Origin: a bacterium
GTDB lineage: Bacteria > Actinomycetota > Acidimicrobiia > Spongiisociales > Spongiisociaceae
Length of the DNA stretch: 64,000 nt
Reading direction: 5' to 3'
NCBI GenBank assembly: GCA_028821575.1
Contig: JAPPFW010000029.1
Span: 138,487 to 202,486, forward strand
The notes beneath the pieces are model-generated. The model was not told the origin of the DNA. It saw only the letters and a program-made list of their open reading frames with translations, and did no database searches. The translations under genes were made by a program, and so were the position numbers. Position 1 is the stretch's first letter. Every line of letters begins with the position of its first letter. Of the stretch, positions 9,162-18,784 are shown piece after piece.

Positions 9162-12100
9162 GTGGCCGACGGTACGAGGACGGTGGTTGAGACGAGGTTC
9201 CCGGCTGGTCGACCCGACGACCGGGAGGCGGACGCCGGCATCGTGGAGCGAATCCTCTCCCCTGCGGACTGGCCCGAGGCTGTGGCTACAACCGAAGGTC
9301 CGCAGTTGGTGGTGGCAGGCCCGGGCGCCGGCAAGACCGAGTTCCTGGTTAGGCGCATCTCTCACCTCATCGAAGAGCGCGGCCTGCCCGGTTCCCACAT
9401 CCTCGCCCTCACGTTCTCGCGGCGATCTGCTGCGGACCTGCGCACACGCATCGGCTCTGCGACCGCCGGGCCCTGGGGAGCCGTAGCCGCTTCCACGTTC
9501 CACTCCTTCGGCCATCGCCTTCTGGAACTGTACGGATCGGATACCTTCGGTTGGACCGAAACACCCTCGGTGCTTACCGGGCCCGAACAGGTCGACCTGG
9601 TCTCCGAACTGCTGTCCGCCGAACCTCCCGATCAATGGCCCCCGGCACTGCGCAGACTTCTGGGCAGCAGGACCCTTGCCACCGAGGTGACGGAGTTCAT
9701 CCTCAGGGCCAGGGAAGGAATGCTGACCACCTCCGAGCTGCTGAGGCGAAGCGCCGAACAAGACTACTGGTCGGCCCTGCCGGCCTTCGTGGCCAGCTAC
9801 GACACGGCGCTCGCACGGATCAACCGTCTCGACTACGGAACCCTGCTGACCAGGGCGATCATGGTCCTCAAGACCGAGGAGGCGCTGGAAAGGACTCGAG
9901 AACAGTTCCGGTACCTGCTGGTCGATGAGTTCCAGGACACCACCCCGGTCCAGGCGACCCTCCTCAGAGTCCTATCCAGGAGAGACCGCAACCTCACCGT
10001 GGCCGCCGACCCCTACCAGTCCATCTACGGGTTCCGGGGAGCGGCTCTGTCCAACGTCACCGGTTTCGTCGACGACCTGCGCCGGTCCGGCTCCGAGAAA
10101 CTGCACAAGTGGACACTGGGAACCTCATTCCGGCTGCCGCGAGAGATCCTGGAAGCCGCCGAACGACTCACCACCGGTGTATCCCTTCCGGGAGCCACGG
10201 GGCACGTCCGGCCGGCGCCCCATCCCGGTCTCGTGGAGATACGCGTCTTCGACCAGGAGTCGGAAGAGTCGGACTGGATCGCCGCGGAGGCTGGTCGCCT
10301 CCATCTCGAGCAGGAGATCCCCTACCGGAGGATGGCCGTGCTGGTGCGGACCAAGCGGCGGTTGCTGAGGGAACTCTCCCGGGCCCTCGAACGGAGGTCG
10401 ATCCCGCACGAACGTCCGGACATACGGTTGGTGGACCATCCTGGTGCCAGGATGGTCTTCGACCTGGCGAGAGCGGCCCTGGCGCCGGACCGGCGAACCG
10501 CGGACCCGCCCGTACGCCGCCTGCTGCTCGGACCCCTGTTCGACCTCGGTATTGGAACGCTTCGCCGGATGGAGAGGGAAATGGAGTCGGCGGAAGCGAC
10601 CTGGCCCGCGATGATCCGCCGCGAGGTGGAAGGTGGGGACCCTCTGGCAGCCCTCGTGGAGGATCCGGCCTGGACATACCGTCGTGCGATCGACGCCTTC
10701 TGGCACGCGTGGACCCGGCTTCCCCAGTTCGCTCCGATGGTGACCGACCCGAACCGGAGCGAGTTCCGCGCCGTGTGGACCAGCCTCGCGCAGACCCTCG
10801 TGAGCCTGGAGGAGCGCAGTCCCGCCACCACCCTGGCCGACTACATACGGATAGTCGAGTCGGACGACTTCGAGGCCAGCCCGCTCCTCAGCTACCGGAA
10901 CCCCGCCGAGGACAGGATGTCCCTCACGACCATGCACCAGGCCAAGGGTCTCGAATTCGACATCGTGTTCATCGCCGACGCAGTGGAGGGAGTGCTACCG
11001 GATCTGCGGCGCAACCAATCACTGCTGCAGACCGAACTGCTGGATCTCGAGAGAATCGGGGAACATGGCTCGGCAACCCGGCGCCTGGAGGAGGAGACCC
11101 GCCTCATGTACACGGCGATGACCCGGGCGCGCAGCCGTGTGGTCGTGACCGCCACGAGCGCCGGCTTCGCCGAGGAGCACCGGCGCCCCAGCCGGTTCCT
11201 GGAGGCCGTAGCCGGTGACCGGCTGGTCATCTCCACTGCCAAGGCTCGCCGGGCGCGGCCCCTCACTATCAGGGAGACCGAGTCATGGCTCCGCACGGTC
11301 CTCACCGATCCAGCCGAACCCGGCCATCGCCGCCTCGCCGCCGCCCGCGTGCTCGCCTCCGGCACCGGCTTCGGGCTGCGAGAGCCCGCCCTCTACGCCC
11401 CTCTACACCGTCCCGGCGCTGACACGGGTCTGGTGCCATCGGGACGGCGTCTGTCTCCCTCCGACGCAGTTACATACGACGCCTGTCCAAGGCAGTTCGC
11501 CCTGCAGAGGGTGTTGAAGGTGGACCGTCCCACCGGCCCCTATCTCACGTTCGGAAGCCTCATCCACCTTGTGCTGGAGATGGTCGAGAGGCGCGCAAGC
11601 GAGGATGATCGCCGCTCTACCCTCGAAGAAGCGCTCGGGCGGTTGGACGAACTCTTCGGTCACTCCGACTTCGGAAGCGGGTCCATCAGGGAGGCCTGGC
11701 TGAGGAGGGCCCGCTTGCTCCTGACCCGGTTGTACGAAGGCTGGCCCCATCCCGAAGCTATACCCCTGCTGCTCGAACACCCGGTAGGAGTGGAAATGGG
11801 TGGCATGGCGTGGCGGGGGCGTATCGACCGGATAGAGCGTGACCCCGACGGCGCCCTCCGAATCGTCGACTACAAGACCGCCAAGACACCGCCGTCATCC
11901 CGCGAGGCGGCCACGTCACTGCAACTCGGCTTCTACTCGGTGGCGGCGGAGCAGGACGAAACTGTGACGATCCACGGACCGGTTGCGGAGGCCGAGTTCT
12001 GGTACCCGCTGGCCGGTTCGGGCACGCCCACGACCCGCCGCTTCAACCGTTCCGGTCTCGAAGCAAGCCGCCGCCGCTTGGTGGACATCGCCCGGCGGAT

Positions 12101-12206
12101 CGCTCGCGATGAGTGGGCCCCGAGGCCGGGCAAGGCCTGCGACCGGTGCCATGTCAGGCTGGTGTGCCCGGCCTGGCCGGAAGGACAGGAGGCTTACCGG
12201 CGATGA
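9162..12206 (+). CDS. adnA: AdnA-like helicase-nuclease (UvrD helicase + RecB nuclease)
   Basis: The 1014-residue protein has the AdnAB subunit architecture. The N-terminal superfamily 1 motor has Walker A GPGAGKT at about 53-59, DEFQD box near 255, the TMHQAKGLEFD motif V, and MYTAMTRAR motif VI with its arginine finger. The C-terminal PD-(D/E)XK nuclease has GRIDRI, then IVDYKTAK near 902. Four cysteines (CPRQF and CDRCHVRLVC) fit a 4Fe-4S cluster. In mycobacteria the two paralogous subunits resect double-strand breaks. The GTG start is preceded by AAGGA at a 6-nt spacing. The stop overlaps the next gene's start as ATGA. Both motor and nuclease look catalytically intact. Assignment as adnA rather than adnB rests on gene order. 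Confidence 0.8.
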   Translation: MADGTRTVVETRFPAGRPDDREADAGIVERILSPADWPEAVATTEGPQLVVAGPGAGKTEFLVRRISHLIEERGLPGSHILALTFSRRSAADLRTRIGSATAGPWGAVAASTFHSFGHRLLELYGSDTFGWTETPSVLTGPEQVDLVSELLSAEPPDQWPPALRRLLGSRTLATEVTEFILRAREGMLTTSELLRRSAEQDYWSALPAFVASYDTALARINRLDYGTLLTRAIMVLKTEEALERTREQFRYLLVDEFQDTTPVQATLLRVLSRRDRNLTVAADPYQSIYGFRGAALSNVTGFVDDLRRSGSEKLHKWTLGTSFRLPREILEAAERLTTGVSLPGATGHVRPAPHPGLVEIRVFDQESEESDWIAAEAGRLHLEQEIPYRRMAVLVRTKRRLLRELSRALERRSIPHERPDIRLVDHPGARMVFDLARAALAPDRRTADPPVRRLLLGPLFDLGIGTLRRMEREMESAEATWPAMIRREVEGGDPLAALVEDPAWTYRRAIDAFWHAWTRLPQFAPMVTDPNRSEFRAVWTSLAQTLVSLEERSPATTLADYIRIVESDDFEASPLLSYRNPAEDRMSLTTMHQAKGLEFDIVFIADAVEGVLPDLRRNQSLLQTELLDLERIGEHGSATRRLEEETRLMYTAMTRARSRVVVTATSAGFAEEHRRPSRFLEAVAGDRLVISTAKARRARPLTIRETESWLRTVLTDPAEPGHRRLAAARVLASGTGFGLREPALYAPLHRPGADTGLVPSGRRLSPSDAVTYDACPRQFALQRVLKVDRPTGPYLTFGSLIHLVLEMVERRASEDDRRSTLEEALGRLDELFGHSDFGSGSIREAWLRRARLLLTRLYEGWPHPEAIPLLLEHPVGVEMGGMAWRGRIDRIERDPDGALRIVDYKTAKTPPSSREAATSLQLGFYSVAAEQDETVTIHGPVAEAEFWYPLAGSGTPTTRRFNRSGLEASRRRLVDIARRIARDEWAPRPGKACDRCHVRLVCPAWPEGQEAYRR

Positions 12207-15200
12207 AGTTCGTTCCCTCCGCCGAGCAGTCGGCCATCATCGACCATGGTCCGGAGCCGTTGCGGGTCGTCGCCGGCGCTGGGACCGGGAAGACCACCAC
12301 ACTCGCCTACCGGGTGATCCGGCTGGAAGAACGCTACGGCATATTGCCGGCTGAGGTCCTGGGCGTGACGTTCACCAACAAGGCTGCCGGCGAACTGGCC
12401 CAGCGGATCCGCGAGGCGCGCTCGCGGCCCTTCACTCCGGGCCATGAGGTAGACGTGTTTACGTATCACGGTTTCGCCGGACACCTGCTGGGCACCTACG
12501 GCGCTCTGGTCGGGTTCGAACGCGACACCACCGTCATCACAACCACCCGCGCGCGCCAGATCCTGCGCGAGTGTCTCCCCGGCGCCCGATTCGAGGCGGT
12601 AGACGTGACTCACACCCCAGGGGTGGTGAACCGCCTGGTCAGCCTGTCGAGCGAACTTGCCGACAACCTGATCCGACCTGCCGATCTATTGGCGCTCCCC
12701 CCCGAGGCCGAAGTGGAGATACGCCGCGCTGAGCTTGCCGCGGCCCTGGTCCGATTCGAGACGGCCAAGACCGAGCTGGGCGTCCGGGACTACGGTGACC
12801 TGATCCGTCTGGCAGTCGAACTGGTTCGGGCACATCCCGAGGTGGCAGAACGGATCCGCAACCGCTACAGGTGCGTACTGCTCGACGAGTACCAGGACAC
12901 CAATCCGGCCCAGAGGGAACTGTTCGCCGGCTTGTTCGGGCGGCACGGGGCCGTCACGGCCGTCGGCGACCTCGACCAGACCATCTACGAGTGGAGAGGC
13001 GCCAGCCCGGCCAACTTCGAGGGTTTTCCCGACCGCTTCCGCCACCCCGACGGCTCCCGGGCACGCACGCTCCGGCTGTCCTTCAACCGTCGTTCCGGGC
13101 AGCGAATCCTTGATATCGCCAACCGAATACGGACCAGGATCTCTCTGGCCGGTAGGTCCGGGAGGCTGGTGGCCCTGCCGGGCACGCCATCGGGAGAGGT
13201 CCACGCCGCCTGGTACACCGATGCGCGGCGGGAATCCGACGAGATCGCCCGTGAGTTGCGCCGCCTCCACGAGACCGGCATGGAATGGTCCGAGATGGCA
13301 GTGCTGTTCCGCCGGAACCGCGACATGGAGATGGTGAGGTTGGCCCTGGAGGAACATGATGTTCCGGTGCAGGTGGCCGATCTCGGCGGGCTGATGCAGG
13401 TACCGGAGATCGTCGAACTCCATGCCTGGCTGAGACTCCTGGCAGATCCCGAGGACAGCCCGGCTTTGGTCCGCATCCTGCTCGGCTCCCGGTTCCGACT
13501 CGGGATGTCAGGCTTGTTACCCCTATCGCGATGGGTGGTCGAGCGCAACAGAACCGCCGGCGGCGGCGGTGCGGTCCACACGCTTGTCGAAGCCCTCGAA
13601 CACTTGGACGGCATGAACCTGGATGAGAGCACCCGTGTGTCGCTCCACGGTTTCCACCTGCTCTACCGTGCCCTACTGGCCGAGTCTCAGGGCACAAGCC
13701 TCTCGGAGCTGACCCGCATGATCCTGTCGAGAACCGGCGCCTGGCAGGAGATGGACTCCATGCCGAGCCCCTCGGACCTCTCCGCGCGGCTCAACGTGTA
13801 CCGGTTTCTCGACTTCACCGAGCACTGGAATCCGCTCAAGGGCAGATCGTCGCTGGAAGCCTTCCTGGAACATCTGGAGCTGCTGCAAGAGGATCCCGGC
13901 GAACAGCTAGACACGGCGCGGATCGGCGACGGCGACGCGGTGACCCTCATGACCGTCCACCGGGCGAAGGGACTCGAGTGGCGCGCCGTGTTCCTGCCCG
14001 CACTGATCCGTGGGAACTTCCCCGCCGTTCCCCGGCAGCTTCTCGACCCGTCCCGCTTCGAGTTCACCGTGCCGGCAAGGCTGCGGATCGATGCCGAGTT
14101 CCGGACCAACCTGGATCCCTCGCTCGACGCCGAGACACGGCGAGCATGGCTGCGGGCCCGGCACTACGACCAGGAGTGGCGACTCGCCTATGTGGCTTGC
14201 ACGAGAGCCAAGGAATACCTCTACCTGAGCGGGGCCCACTGGTACGGGGTACCCCAGACGCGCAAGAGGCCTTCAAGACCCGGCGAACTCCTCGAGCTAG
14301 CCCGCCGGGTGGAGGGGGTGGTGACGGCAGACGACTGGGCCACCGAACCTCCGCCCCGACCCGAAGACCTCCGGTTTCCCCTCTCCCAACCCGGTCCTGA
14401 CCCGGTGCTGGGGATGAGTTGGGAAGAGGCCCTCCATATCGCGTCGAAGGATCCCGGCTGGCCAGGGCGACGCGCCCACGACCTGGGCATCCGAGACCTA
14501 TACGATGGGGCTGTGGACGAGTTCGAGTTGACCCTTCTTGATCTCCCCGAGCCCGCCGGTACCGATCCCCCGCCGGACCGGTCCGCGGTGAGCGTCACGG
14601 GCCTGGTCACCTACGCGACCTGCCCCAAGCGCTACTACTGGACGGAGGTCGACCGGCTTCCCAGGCGGCCGGGTCCGTCCGCCCGCCGCGGCACCCGCCT
14701 GCACCGGAGGATCGAGCTGCACAACCGGGGAATGGTCCCGTTCGACGACCTCCACGACGATCTGTACGACCGGTCACCCGGCGAGGACTCTGCAGGTGAC
14801 GGTGTCGCTGAGGGTCGCTGGGACGCCTTCCTCGGATCACCGTACGCGAACCTGACCCCCGTCCACGTGGAAGTCCCGTTCGAGATCAGCCTGGCGCCCG
14901 ACATCCGCATCCGGGGAAGGGTGGATGCGGTCTACCCGAACGGTGATCACGGCTGGGAGATCGTCGACTTCAAGTCGGGACGCCGTCCGCGTCCGAGCCC
15001 TGACGACATCCAACTGCGAGCGTACGCCGTAGCAGCCCGGGAAGGCGGGCTCGGCGCGAAGGCTCCCGAGTCCCTGAGCGTATCCTTCGTCTACCTGGGC
15101 AGCGGGTTGGATGTCATCGGCCAGGACGTGGACGAATCCTGGCTGCAGGCGGCGACGGACCGCATCCTCGAACTAGTTGGGAACATCCGCGCCGAGCAGT

Positions 15201-15289
15201 TCGACCCGGAGCCCTCCCCGGCCTGCCGCTCATGCGACTTTCGCCATGTCTGCCCGGAAGGGACCGAGTGGCTATTGGGTAGTGGCTAG
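12203..15289 (+). CDS. adnB: AdnB-like helicase-nuclease (UvrD helicase + RecB nuclease)
   Basis: The 1028-residue partner subunit has Walker A GAGTGKT at about 25-31, DEYQDTNPAQ near 227, GDLDQTIYEWRGA, motif V TVHRAKGLEWRAV, and motif VI YVACTRAKEYL. The C-terminal nuclease has GRVDAV then IVDFKSGR near 920, with CPKRY and CRSCDFRHVC as the Fe-S cysteines. ATG 12203 overlaps the adnA stop (ATGA), so the two subunits are translationally coupled as expected for a heterodimer. The terminal TAG at 15287-15289 lies inside repeat unit GGCTAGT. Longer upstream frames lie inside adnA and are not used. Confidence 0.82.
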   Translation: MKFVPSAEQSAIIDHGPEPLRVVAGAGTGKTTTLAYRVIRLEERYGILPAEVLGVTFTNKAAGELAQRIREARSRPFTPGHEVDVFTYHGFAGHLLGTYGALVGFERDTTVITTTRARQILRECLPGARFEAVDVTHTPGVVNRLVSLSSELADNLIRPADLLALPPEAEVEIRRAELAAALVRFETAKTELGVRDYGDLIRLAVELVRAHPEVAERIRNRYRCVLLDEYQDTNPAQRELFAGLFGRHGAVTAVGDLDQTIYEWRGASPANFEGFPDRFRHPDGSRARTLRLSFNRRSGQRILDIANRIRTRISLAGRSGRLVALPGTPSGEVHAAWYTDARRESDEIARELRRLHETGMEWSEMAVLFRRNRDMEMVRLALEEHDVPVQVADLGGLMQVPEIVELHAWLRLLADPEDSPALVRILLGSRFRLGMSGLLPLSRWVVERNRTAGGGGAVHTLVEALEHLDGMNLDESTRVSLHGFHLLYRALLAESQGTSLSELTRMILSRTGAWQEMDSMPSPSDLSARLNVYRFLDFTEHWNPLKGRSSLEAFLEHLELLQEDPGEQLDTARIGDGDAVTLMTVHRAKGLEWRAVFLPALIRGNFPAVPRQLLDPSRFEFTVPARLRIDAEFRTNLDPSLDAETRRAWLRARHYDQEWRLAYVACTRAKEYLYLSGAHWYGVPQTRKRPSRPGELLELARRVEGVVTADDWATEPPPRPEDLRFPLSQPGPDPVLGMSWEEALHIASKDPGWPGRRAHDLGIRDLYDGAVDEFELTLLDLPEPAGTDPPPDRSAVSVTGLVTYATCPKRYYWTEVDRLPRRPGPSARRGTRLHRRIELHNRGMVPFDDLHDDLYDRSPGEDSAGDGVAEGRWDAFLGSPYANLTPVHVEVPFEISLAPDIRIRGRVDAVYPNGDHGWEIVDFKSGRRPRPSPDDIQLRAYAVAAREGGLGAKAPESLSVSFVYLGSGLDVIGQDVDESWLQAATDRILELVGNIRAEQFDPEPSPACRSCDFRHVCPEGTEWLLGSG

Positions 15290-15357
15290 TGAAGGTCTTA
15301 ACACAGCTGCAAATGCTATTATATTGTTCACTGACAACTAACAACCAGCAACTAGAC
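15277..15357. repeat. Two short heptamer runs flanking an AT-rich convergent gap
   Basis: GGGTAGT (15277-15283) and GGCTAGT (15284-15290) carry the adnB stop. ACTGACA (15330-15336), ACTAACA (15337-15343), ACCAGCA (15344-15350) and ACTAGAC (15351-15357) follow; the last contains the dtd stop on the minus strand (15352-15354). The spacer between them is notably AT-rich (around 15308-15328). Confidence 0.75.
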
Positions 15358-15807
15358 TACCCGGCCGCCGACGGTCTCCACCATCAGCGTGAACGGCCCG
15401 TTGTTCCGTAGATCTACCTCCATCATCGCGCCGAAGCGGCCACAACCCACCTCGACACCGTACGACTCCACAGCCCTCACGAACTCGTCCACCAGGCGCT
15501 CGGCGTGATCGGGGCGAGCCGCCTCCGTGAAGCTGGGCCGGCGCCCCCTCCGCACATCGGCGAATAGAGTGAACTGGCTTACCACCAGCATCGCTCCACC
15601 CACGTCTTGGAGAGACAGGTTGAACTTGCCCTGCTCATCCGGAAAGATCCTAAGACCCACCAGCTTCGTGGCCAGTGCCTTCACGTCGGTTTCTGTGTCG
15701 GCCCGACTCACGCCCACCAGCGCCACCAGACCCTTGCCCACGCGGCCGACCACCTGGCCGTCGACCGTTACCGACGCGTGGTCCACGCGTTGGATGAGTG
15801 CTCGCAT
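15352..15807 (-). CDS. dtd: D-aminoacyl-tRNA deacylase
   Basis: The 151-residue protein removes D-amino acids from mischarged tRNAs in the cytoplasm. It begins [13 protein letters not shown] and carries both family motifs: [17 protein letters not shown] (the SQxTL active-site motif) and the cross-subunit Gly-cisPro motif, here NNGPFT near residue 138. Length is typical. It stands alone, convergent with adnB, and its stop codon is provided by a heptamer repeat unit. Confidence 0.93.
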   Translation of the reverse strand: MRALIQRVDHASVTVDGQVVGRVGKGLVALVGVSRADTETDVKALATKLVGLRIFPDEQGKFNLSLQDVGGAMLVVSQFTLFADVRRGRRPSFTEAARPDHAERLVDEFVRAVESYGVEVGCGRFGAMMEVDLRNNGPFTLMVETVGGRVV

Positions 15808-15897
15808 GGGGAGAATCTAGCGGTCGAAAGTCCGCTCCCGGCCCGATCGAGACCGACGAAGGCCGGGCAGACTCCTCCGGCCTCCAACCCCATCACT

Positions 15898-15910
15898 TAG
15901 AATCGATCGG
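15898..15910 (+). promoter_or_regulatory. -10 hexamer TAGAAT directly before the plsB-like start
   Basis: TAGAAT at 15898-15903 ends 7 nt before GTG 15911, and no Shine-Dalgarno sequence is present. This predicts a leaderless transcript starting at or next to the GTG. Confidence 0.5.
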
Positions 15911-17806
15911 GTGTCCGTTCCAAGATTCCGGTCGCGAACTGAATCACCTCGAGGACGCACCAGGCGCCCGGGAACCCCCCTCCGTCGTATCCGCCGGCCG
16001 GTTGTGGAGGAATTCCTGGCTGACAGCGACTTCCGATCGGCCTTGGAGCGGATTGCCGGCGCGCAGCAGCGAACCGTGGAGGAAACACTCCGCAGCGCCG
16101 AGGGCTATCTGAAGGAGATCGCGGCTCGCCCGTCGCGGTTCATGGTGCACGTCGCGGCCTTTCTGGGCCGCTTCCTCTACCGAAGGGCGTACGGGGTGAT
16201 CCACTACGATCGTGACGCCCTGGCCGCTGTGTCCGAGTTGAGCGCCCGCCATCCGGTGGTGTTCCTGCCCTGTCACAGGTCCAACCTGGACCGCCCGGTC
16301 ATGCACTACCTGCTCTGGAAGGACAGGGTCGGTCCGAACTTCACCGCCGGGGGCATCAACATGAACTTCTTCCCTATCGGTCCGATATCCCGCCGGGCCG
16401 GGGTCTTCTTCATAAGACGGAGTTTCGCCAACAGCCCGGTCTACAAGCTGGTACTGCAGACCTACTTCGCATACCTGGTTGAGCAGCGCCTAGCCCTCGA
16501 GTGGTACATGGAGGGAGGCCGGAGCCGGACCGGCAAACTCCGTTCCCCCCGCTACGGACTCCTGGGTTACGCGGCCAACGCGCTGGCTGCAGGCAAGAGC
16601 GAGGACATCTACCTGATTCCCACTTCGATCAACTACGACCACGTGCTCGAAGTCGGTGACTACGCGGCGCAGGAGTGCGGTTTCGCCAAGGAGAGGGAGA
16701 CATTCGGCTGGCTGGTCAAGAGCGTTCGTTCCCTCCGCAAACGCTACGGAGACATTCACATCCGCTTCGGGGAGCCTCTGTCGATGAGCGCCATGATCGG
16801 TCGGGACCGGACCGGGAGCGAACGGCGGCAAGACCTGCAGCGCCTGGCCACCACAGTGTGTAAACGCATCAACCGGGTCACACCGATCACCCCGGCATCG
16901 CTGGTGGCGGTGGCGCTCCTGGCGGCGCCCGACAGAGGAACTAGCCGCCGCGACCTCGAGGTGGCGGTCGCGGAACTCGTCGAGCATGTCGAGTCCCGTA
17001 ACCTTCCCACGAGCGAGCCATTATCCCTGCTCCGTACCCGTCAAGGCCTCGACGAGGTGGTCGGAGCCCTCGCCGACCTCGGAATAGCGGTGGTTTGGAA
17101 CGATGAGCCGGGGTCGCAGGAGCCCGAATCCCTCTACGGCATCGCCGAGGGACAGCGCATAGCGGCCACTTACTACCGGAACACCATCGTCCACTTCTTC
17201 CTCACCCCGGCGATCGCAGAACTGGCGCTAGCCGCGGCTGCAAAGGATGGCGGGGTGAGCGGGGCGATCCAGACGTTCGACGAGTACGTGGCCAGGCTCA
17301 GGGATCTGCTGGCGAACGAGTTCTTCTTCGAGGAGTACGACCACTTCCTCGACGAGGTGGTCGCACAGCTCGATCGACGCCTACCCGAATGGAGGAACCG
17401 GCTCGCCGAAGGGAGCGGACTCGAAGCCGTGGCCGGCCTCCGGCCTCACAGAGCGCCATGGGCACTCCGATCGTTCCTGCAGGCCTACCTGGTCGCCGCG
17501 GAGAGACTGGTCGACCTCCCGCCCGAAGTCCCTTGGAACAAGGGCTCGTTTCTGGCAGGGTGCCTCGATCGCGGGGCCGATTACGTGTCCGAGGGACGCA
17601 TTGCAGCTGAAGCATGCACTCTCAGCCTGTTCTCGAACGCGGTGCGCGTCGCGGCGCGTCGCGGCCTGCTCACACCGGGCCTGGAAAACCTGTCCGCGCG
17701 GCGAAGGTCCTTCGCCTCCGAACTGGATCACCTCCTGGCATTGGCGGGCTCACTCGACTCGGCTCCACCATCCGGGACCGATCGCGGCATCCGGCGACAA
17801 ACCTAG
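15911..17806 (+). CDS. plsB: PlsB-type glycerol-3-phosphate 1-O-acyltransferase
   Basis: The 631-residue protein contains the HX4D acyltransferase motif as CHRSNLDRP (His122, Asp127), followed by NFTAGGINMNFFPIG, GVFFIRR, and the glycerol-3-phosphate-binding EGGRSRTGK. It then has IPTSINYD, all in PlsB order. It should transfer a fatty acyl chain to the sn-1 position of glycerol-3-phosphate at the membrane. The protein is shorter than E. coli PlsB (about 800 residues) but similar to actinobacterial forms. The GTG start follows a -10 hexamer by 7 nt. The following gene starts 9 nt after the stop. Confidence 0.82.
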   Translation: MSVPRFRSRTESPRGRTRRPGTPLRRIRRPVVEEFLADSDFRSALERIAGAQQRTVEETLRSAEGYLKEIAARPSRFMVHVAAFLGRFLYRRAYGVIHYDRDALAAVSELSARHPVVFLPCHRSNLDRPVMHYLLWKDRVGPNFTAGGINMNFFPIGPISRRAGVFFIRRSFANSPVYKLVLQTYFAYLVEQRLALEWYMEGGRSRTGKLRSPRYGLLGYAANALAAGKSEDIYLIPTSINYDHVLEVGDYAAQECGFAKERETFGWLVKSVRSLRKRYGDIHIRFGEPLSMSAMIGRDRTGSERRQDLQRLATTVCKRINRVTPITPASLVAVALLAAPDRGTSRRDLEVAVAELVEHVESRNLPTSEPLSLLRTRQGLDEVVGALADLGIAVVWNDEPGSQEPESLYGIAEGQRIAATYYRNTIVHFFLTPAIAELALAAAAKDGGVSGAIQTFDEYVARLRDLLANEFFFEEYDHFLDEVVAQLDRRLPEWRNRLAEGSGLEAVAGLRPHRAPWALRSFLQAYLVAAERLVDLPPEVPWNKGSFLAGCLDRGADYVSEGRIAAEACTLSLFSNAVRVAARRGLLTPGLENLSARRRSFASELDHLLALAGSLDSAPPSGTDRGIRRQT

Positions 17807-17815
17807 GATCCAGTC

Positions 17816-18784
17816 ATGACCCCCCTCCCGGACTCGCTGTGTGTGGAACTGCATCACTGGATGCGGCTCACCCGTACATTGGATGACCAGCTGATCTCCT
17901 TGTGGAAGCAGGGTCGGGGTGTGGGAGCGACGTTCAACCAGAGGGGACACGAGGCGATCAGCGTCGGAGCAGGGGCTGCCCTCCGACCGGAGGATGTGGT
18001 GGCACCGATGCATCGGGATCTCGGCTGCTACCTGATCCGCGGCATGACCCCTCGGCGCATCATGGCCAACCAACTCGGACGCTCGACCGGGGTTACCGGT
18101 GGTCGCGACGCCAACCTGCACGGATGCGGTGACCTGTCGCTGAACATCATCGGCTTCATCAGCCATCTTCCACAGTCAATGCCGGTGGCTTTGGGGGCGG
18201 CCATGTCGTTCATCTACCGTGACGAACCCCGGGTGGCGATGACCTTCGCAGGAGACGGCTCCTCTTGTGCAGGCGTGTTCCATGAGACCCTCAACCTCGC
18301 CGCCGTCCACGGAGCACCCTTCGTGGTGATCGTAGAGAACAACCAGTACGCCTACTCGACGCCCCTCGATCAACAGATGGCCATCGACGACATCGCTCAA
18401 CGCGGCAGCGCCCATGGGGTGCGATCGGAGATCGTGGACGGGAACGATGTGGAGGCGGTGTACCGAGCGACGGATGCAGCCATCCGCCGGGCCCGCGAGG
18501 GCGGAGGCCCCAGCCTGATAGAAGCCAAGACGATGAGAATGCTGGGTCACGCCATACACGACGGCGCCGAGTACGTGCCCGCTCGATTGCTCGACGAGTG
18601 GCGACCGCTCGATCCACTACTACGACTCGAGGAAGCCATGCTGGCCCGTCGATTGGTCGATCAGGAGCAGCTCGCGAGGGTGACCGACGAATGCCGGCAG
18701 ATCGTCACCGATGCGGTGCGGTTCGCCGAGTCGAGCCCGTGGCCCGATCGCAGCACGGTCAGGGAAGGGGTCTACGCACCGTGA
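17816..18784 (+). CDS. Thiamine-diphosphate-dependent 2-oxoacid dehydrogenase E1, alpha subunit
   Basis: The 322-residue protein has the E1-alpha fold markers: RGHEAISVGAGAAL, HRDLGCYLIRG, the DANLHG loop, and the ThDP motif running from GDGSSCAG to ENNQYAYST, with the usual GDG-to-NN spacing. It decarboxylates a 2-oxoacid (pyruvate, acetoin or branched-chain; not distinguishable here). It overlaps the beta-subunit start by 4 nt. No E2 or E3 gene is nearby, so those must be encoded elsewhere. A TAGGAT hexamer (17804-17809) overlapping the plsB stop ends 6 nt before ATG, so it may have its own leaderless promoter. Confidence 0.85.
   Translation: MTPLPDSLCVELHHWMRLTRTLDDQLISLWKQGRGVGATFNQRGHEAISVGAGAALRPEDVVAPMHRDLGCYLIRGMTPRRIMANQLGRSTGVTGGRDANLHGCGDLSLNIIGFISHLPQSMPVALGAAMSFIYRDEPRVAMTFAGDGSSCAGVFHETLNLAAVHGAPFVVIVENNQYAYSTPLDQQMAIDDIAQRGSAHGVRSEIVDGNDVEAVYRATDAAIRRAREGGGPSLIEAKTMRMLGHAIHDGAEYVPARLLDEWRPLDPLLRLEEAMLARRLVDQEQLARVTDECRQIVTDAVRFAESSPWPDRSTVREGVYAP

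Noticed and set aside
8649-9761. Long minus-strand open frame of 370 codons
   Set aside because: It overlaps the adnA-like gene, which has clear helicase motifs on the plus strand. The minus-strand product is Gly/Arg/Ser-rich without domains, as expected for a GC-rich shadow frame.
12113-12202. Upstream extension of the adnB-like frame
   Set aside because: It lies inside adnA; the conserved N-terminus and the ATGA overlap both place the start at 12203.
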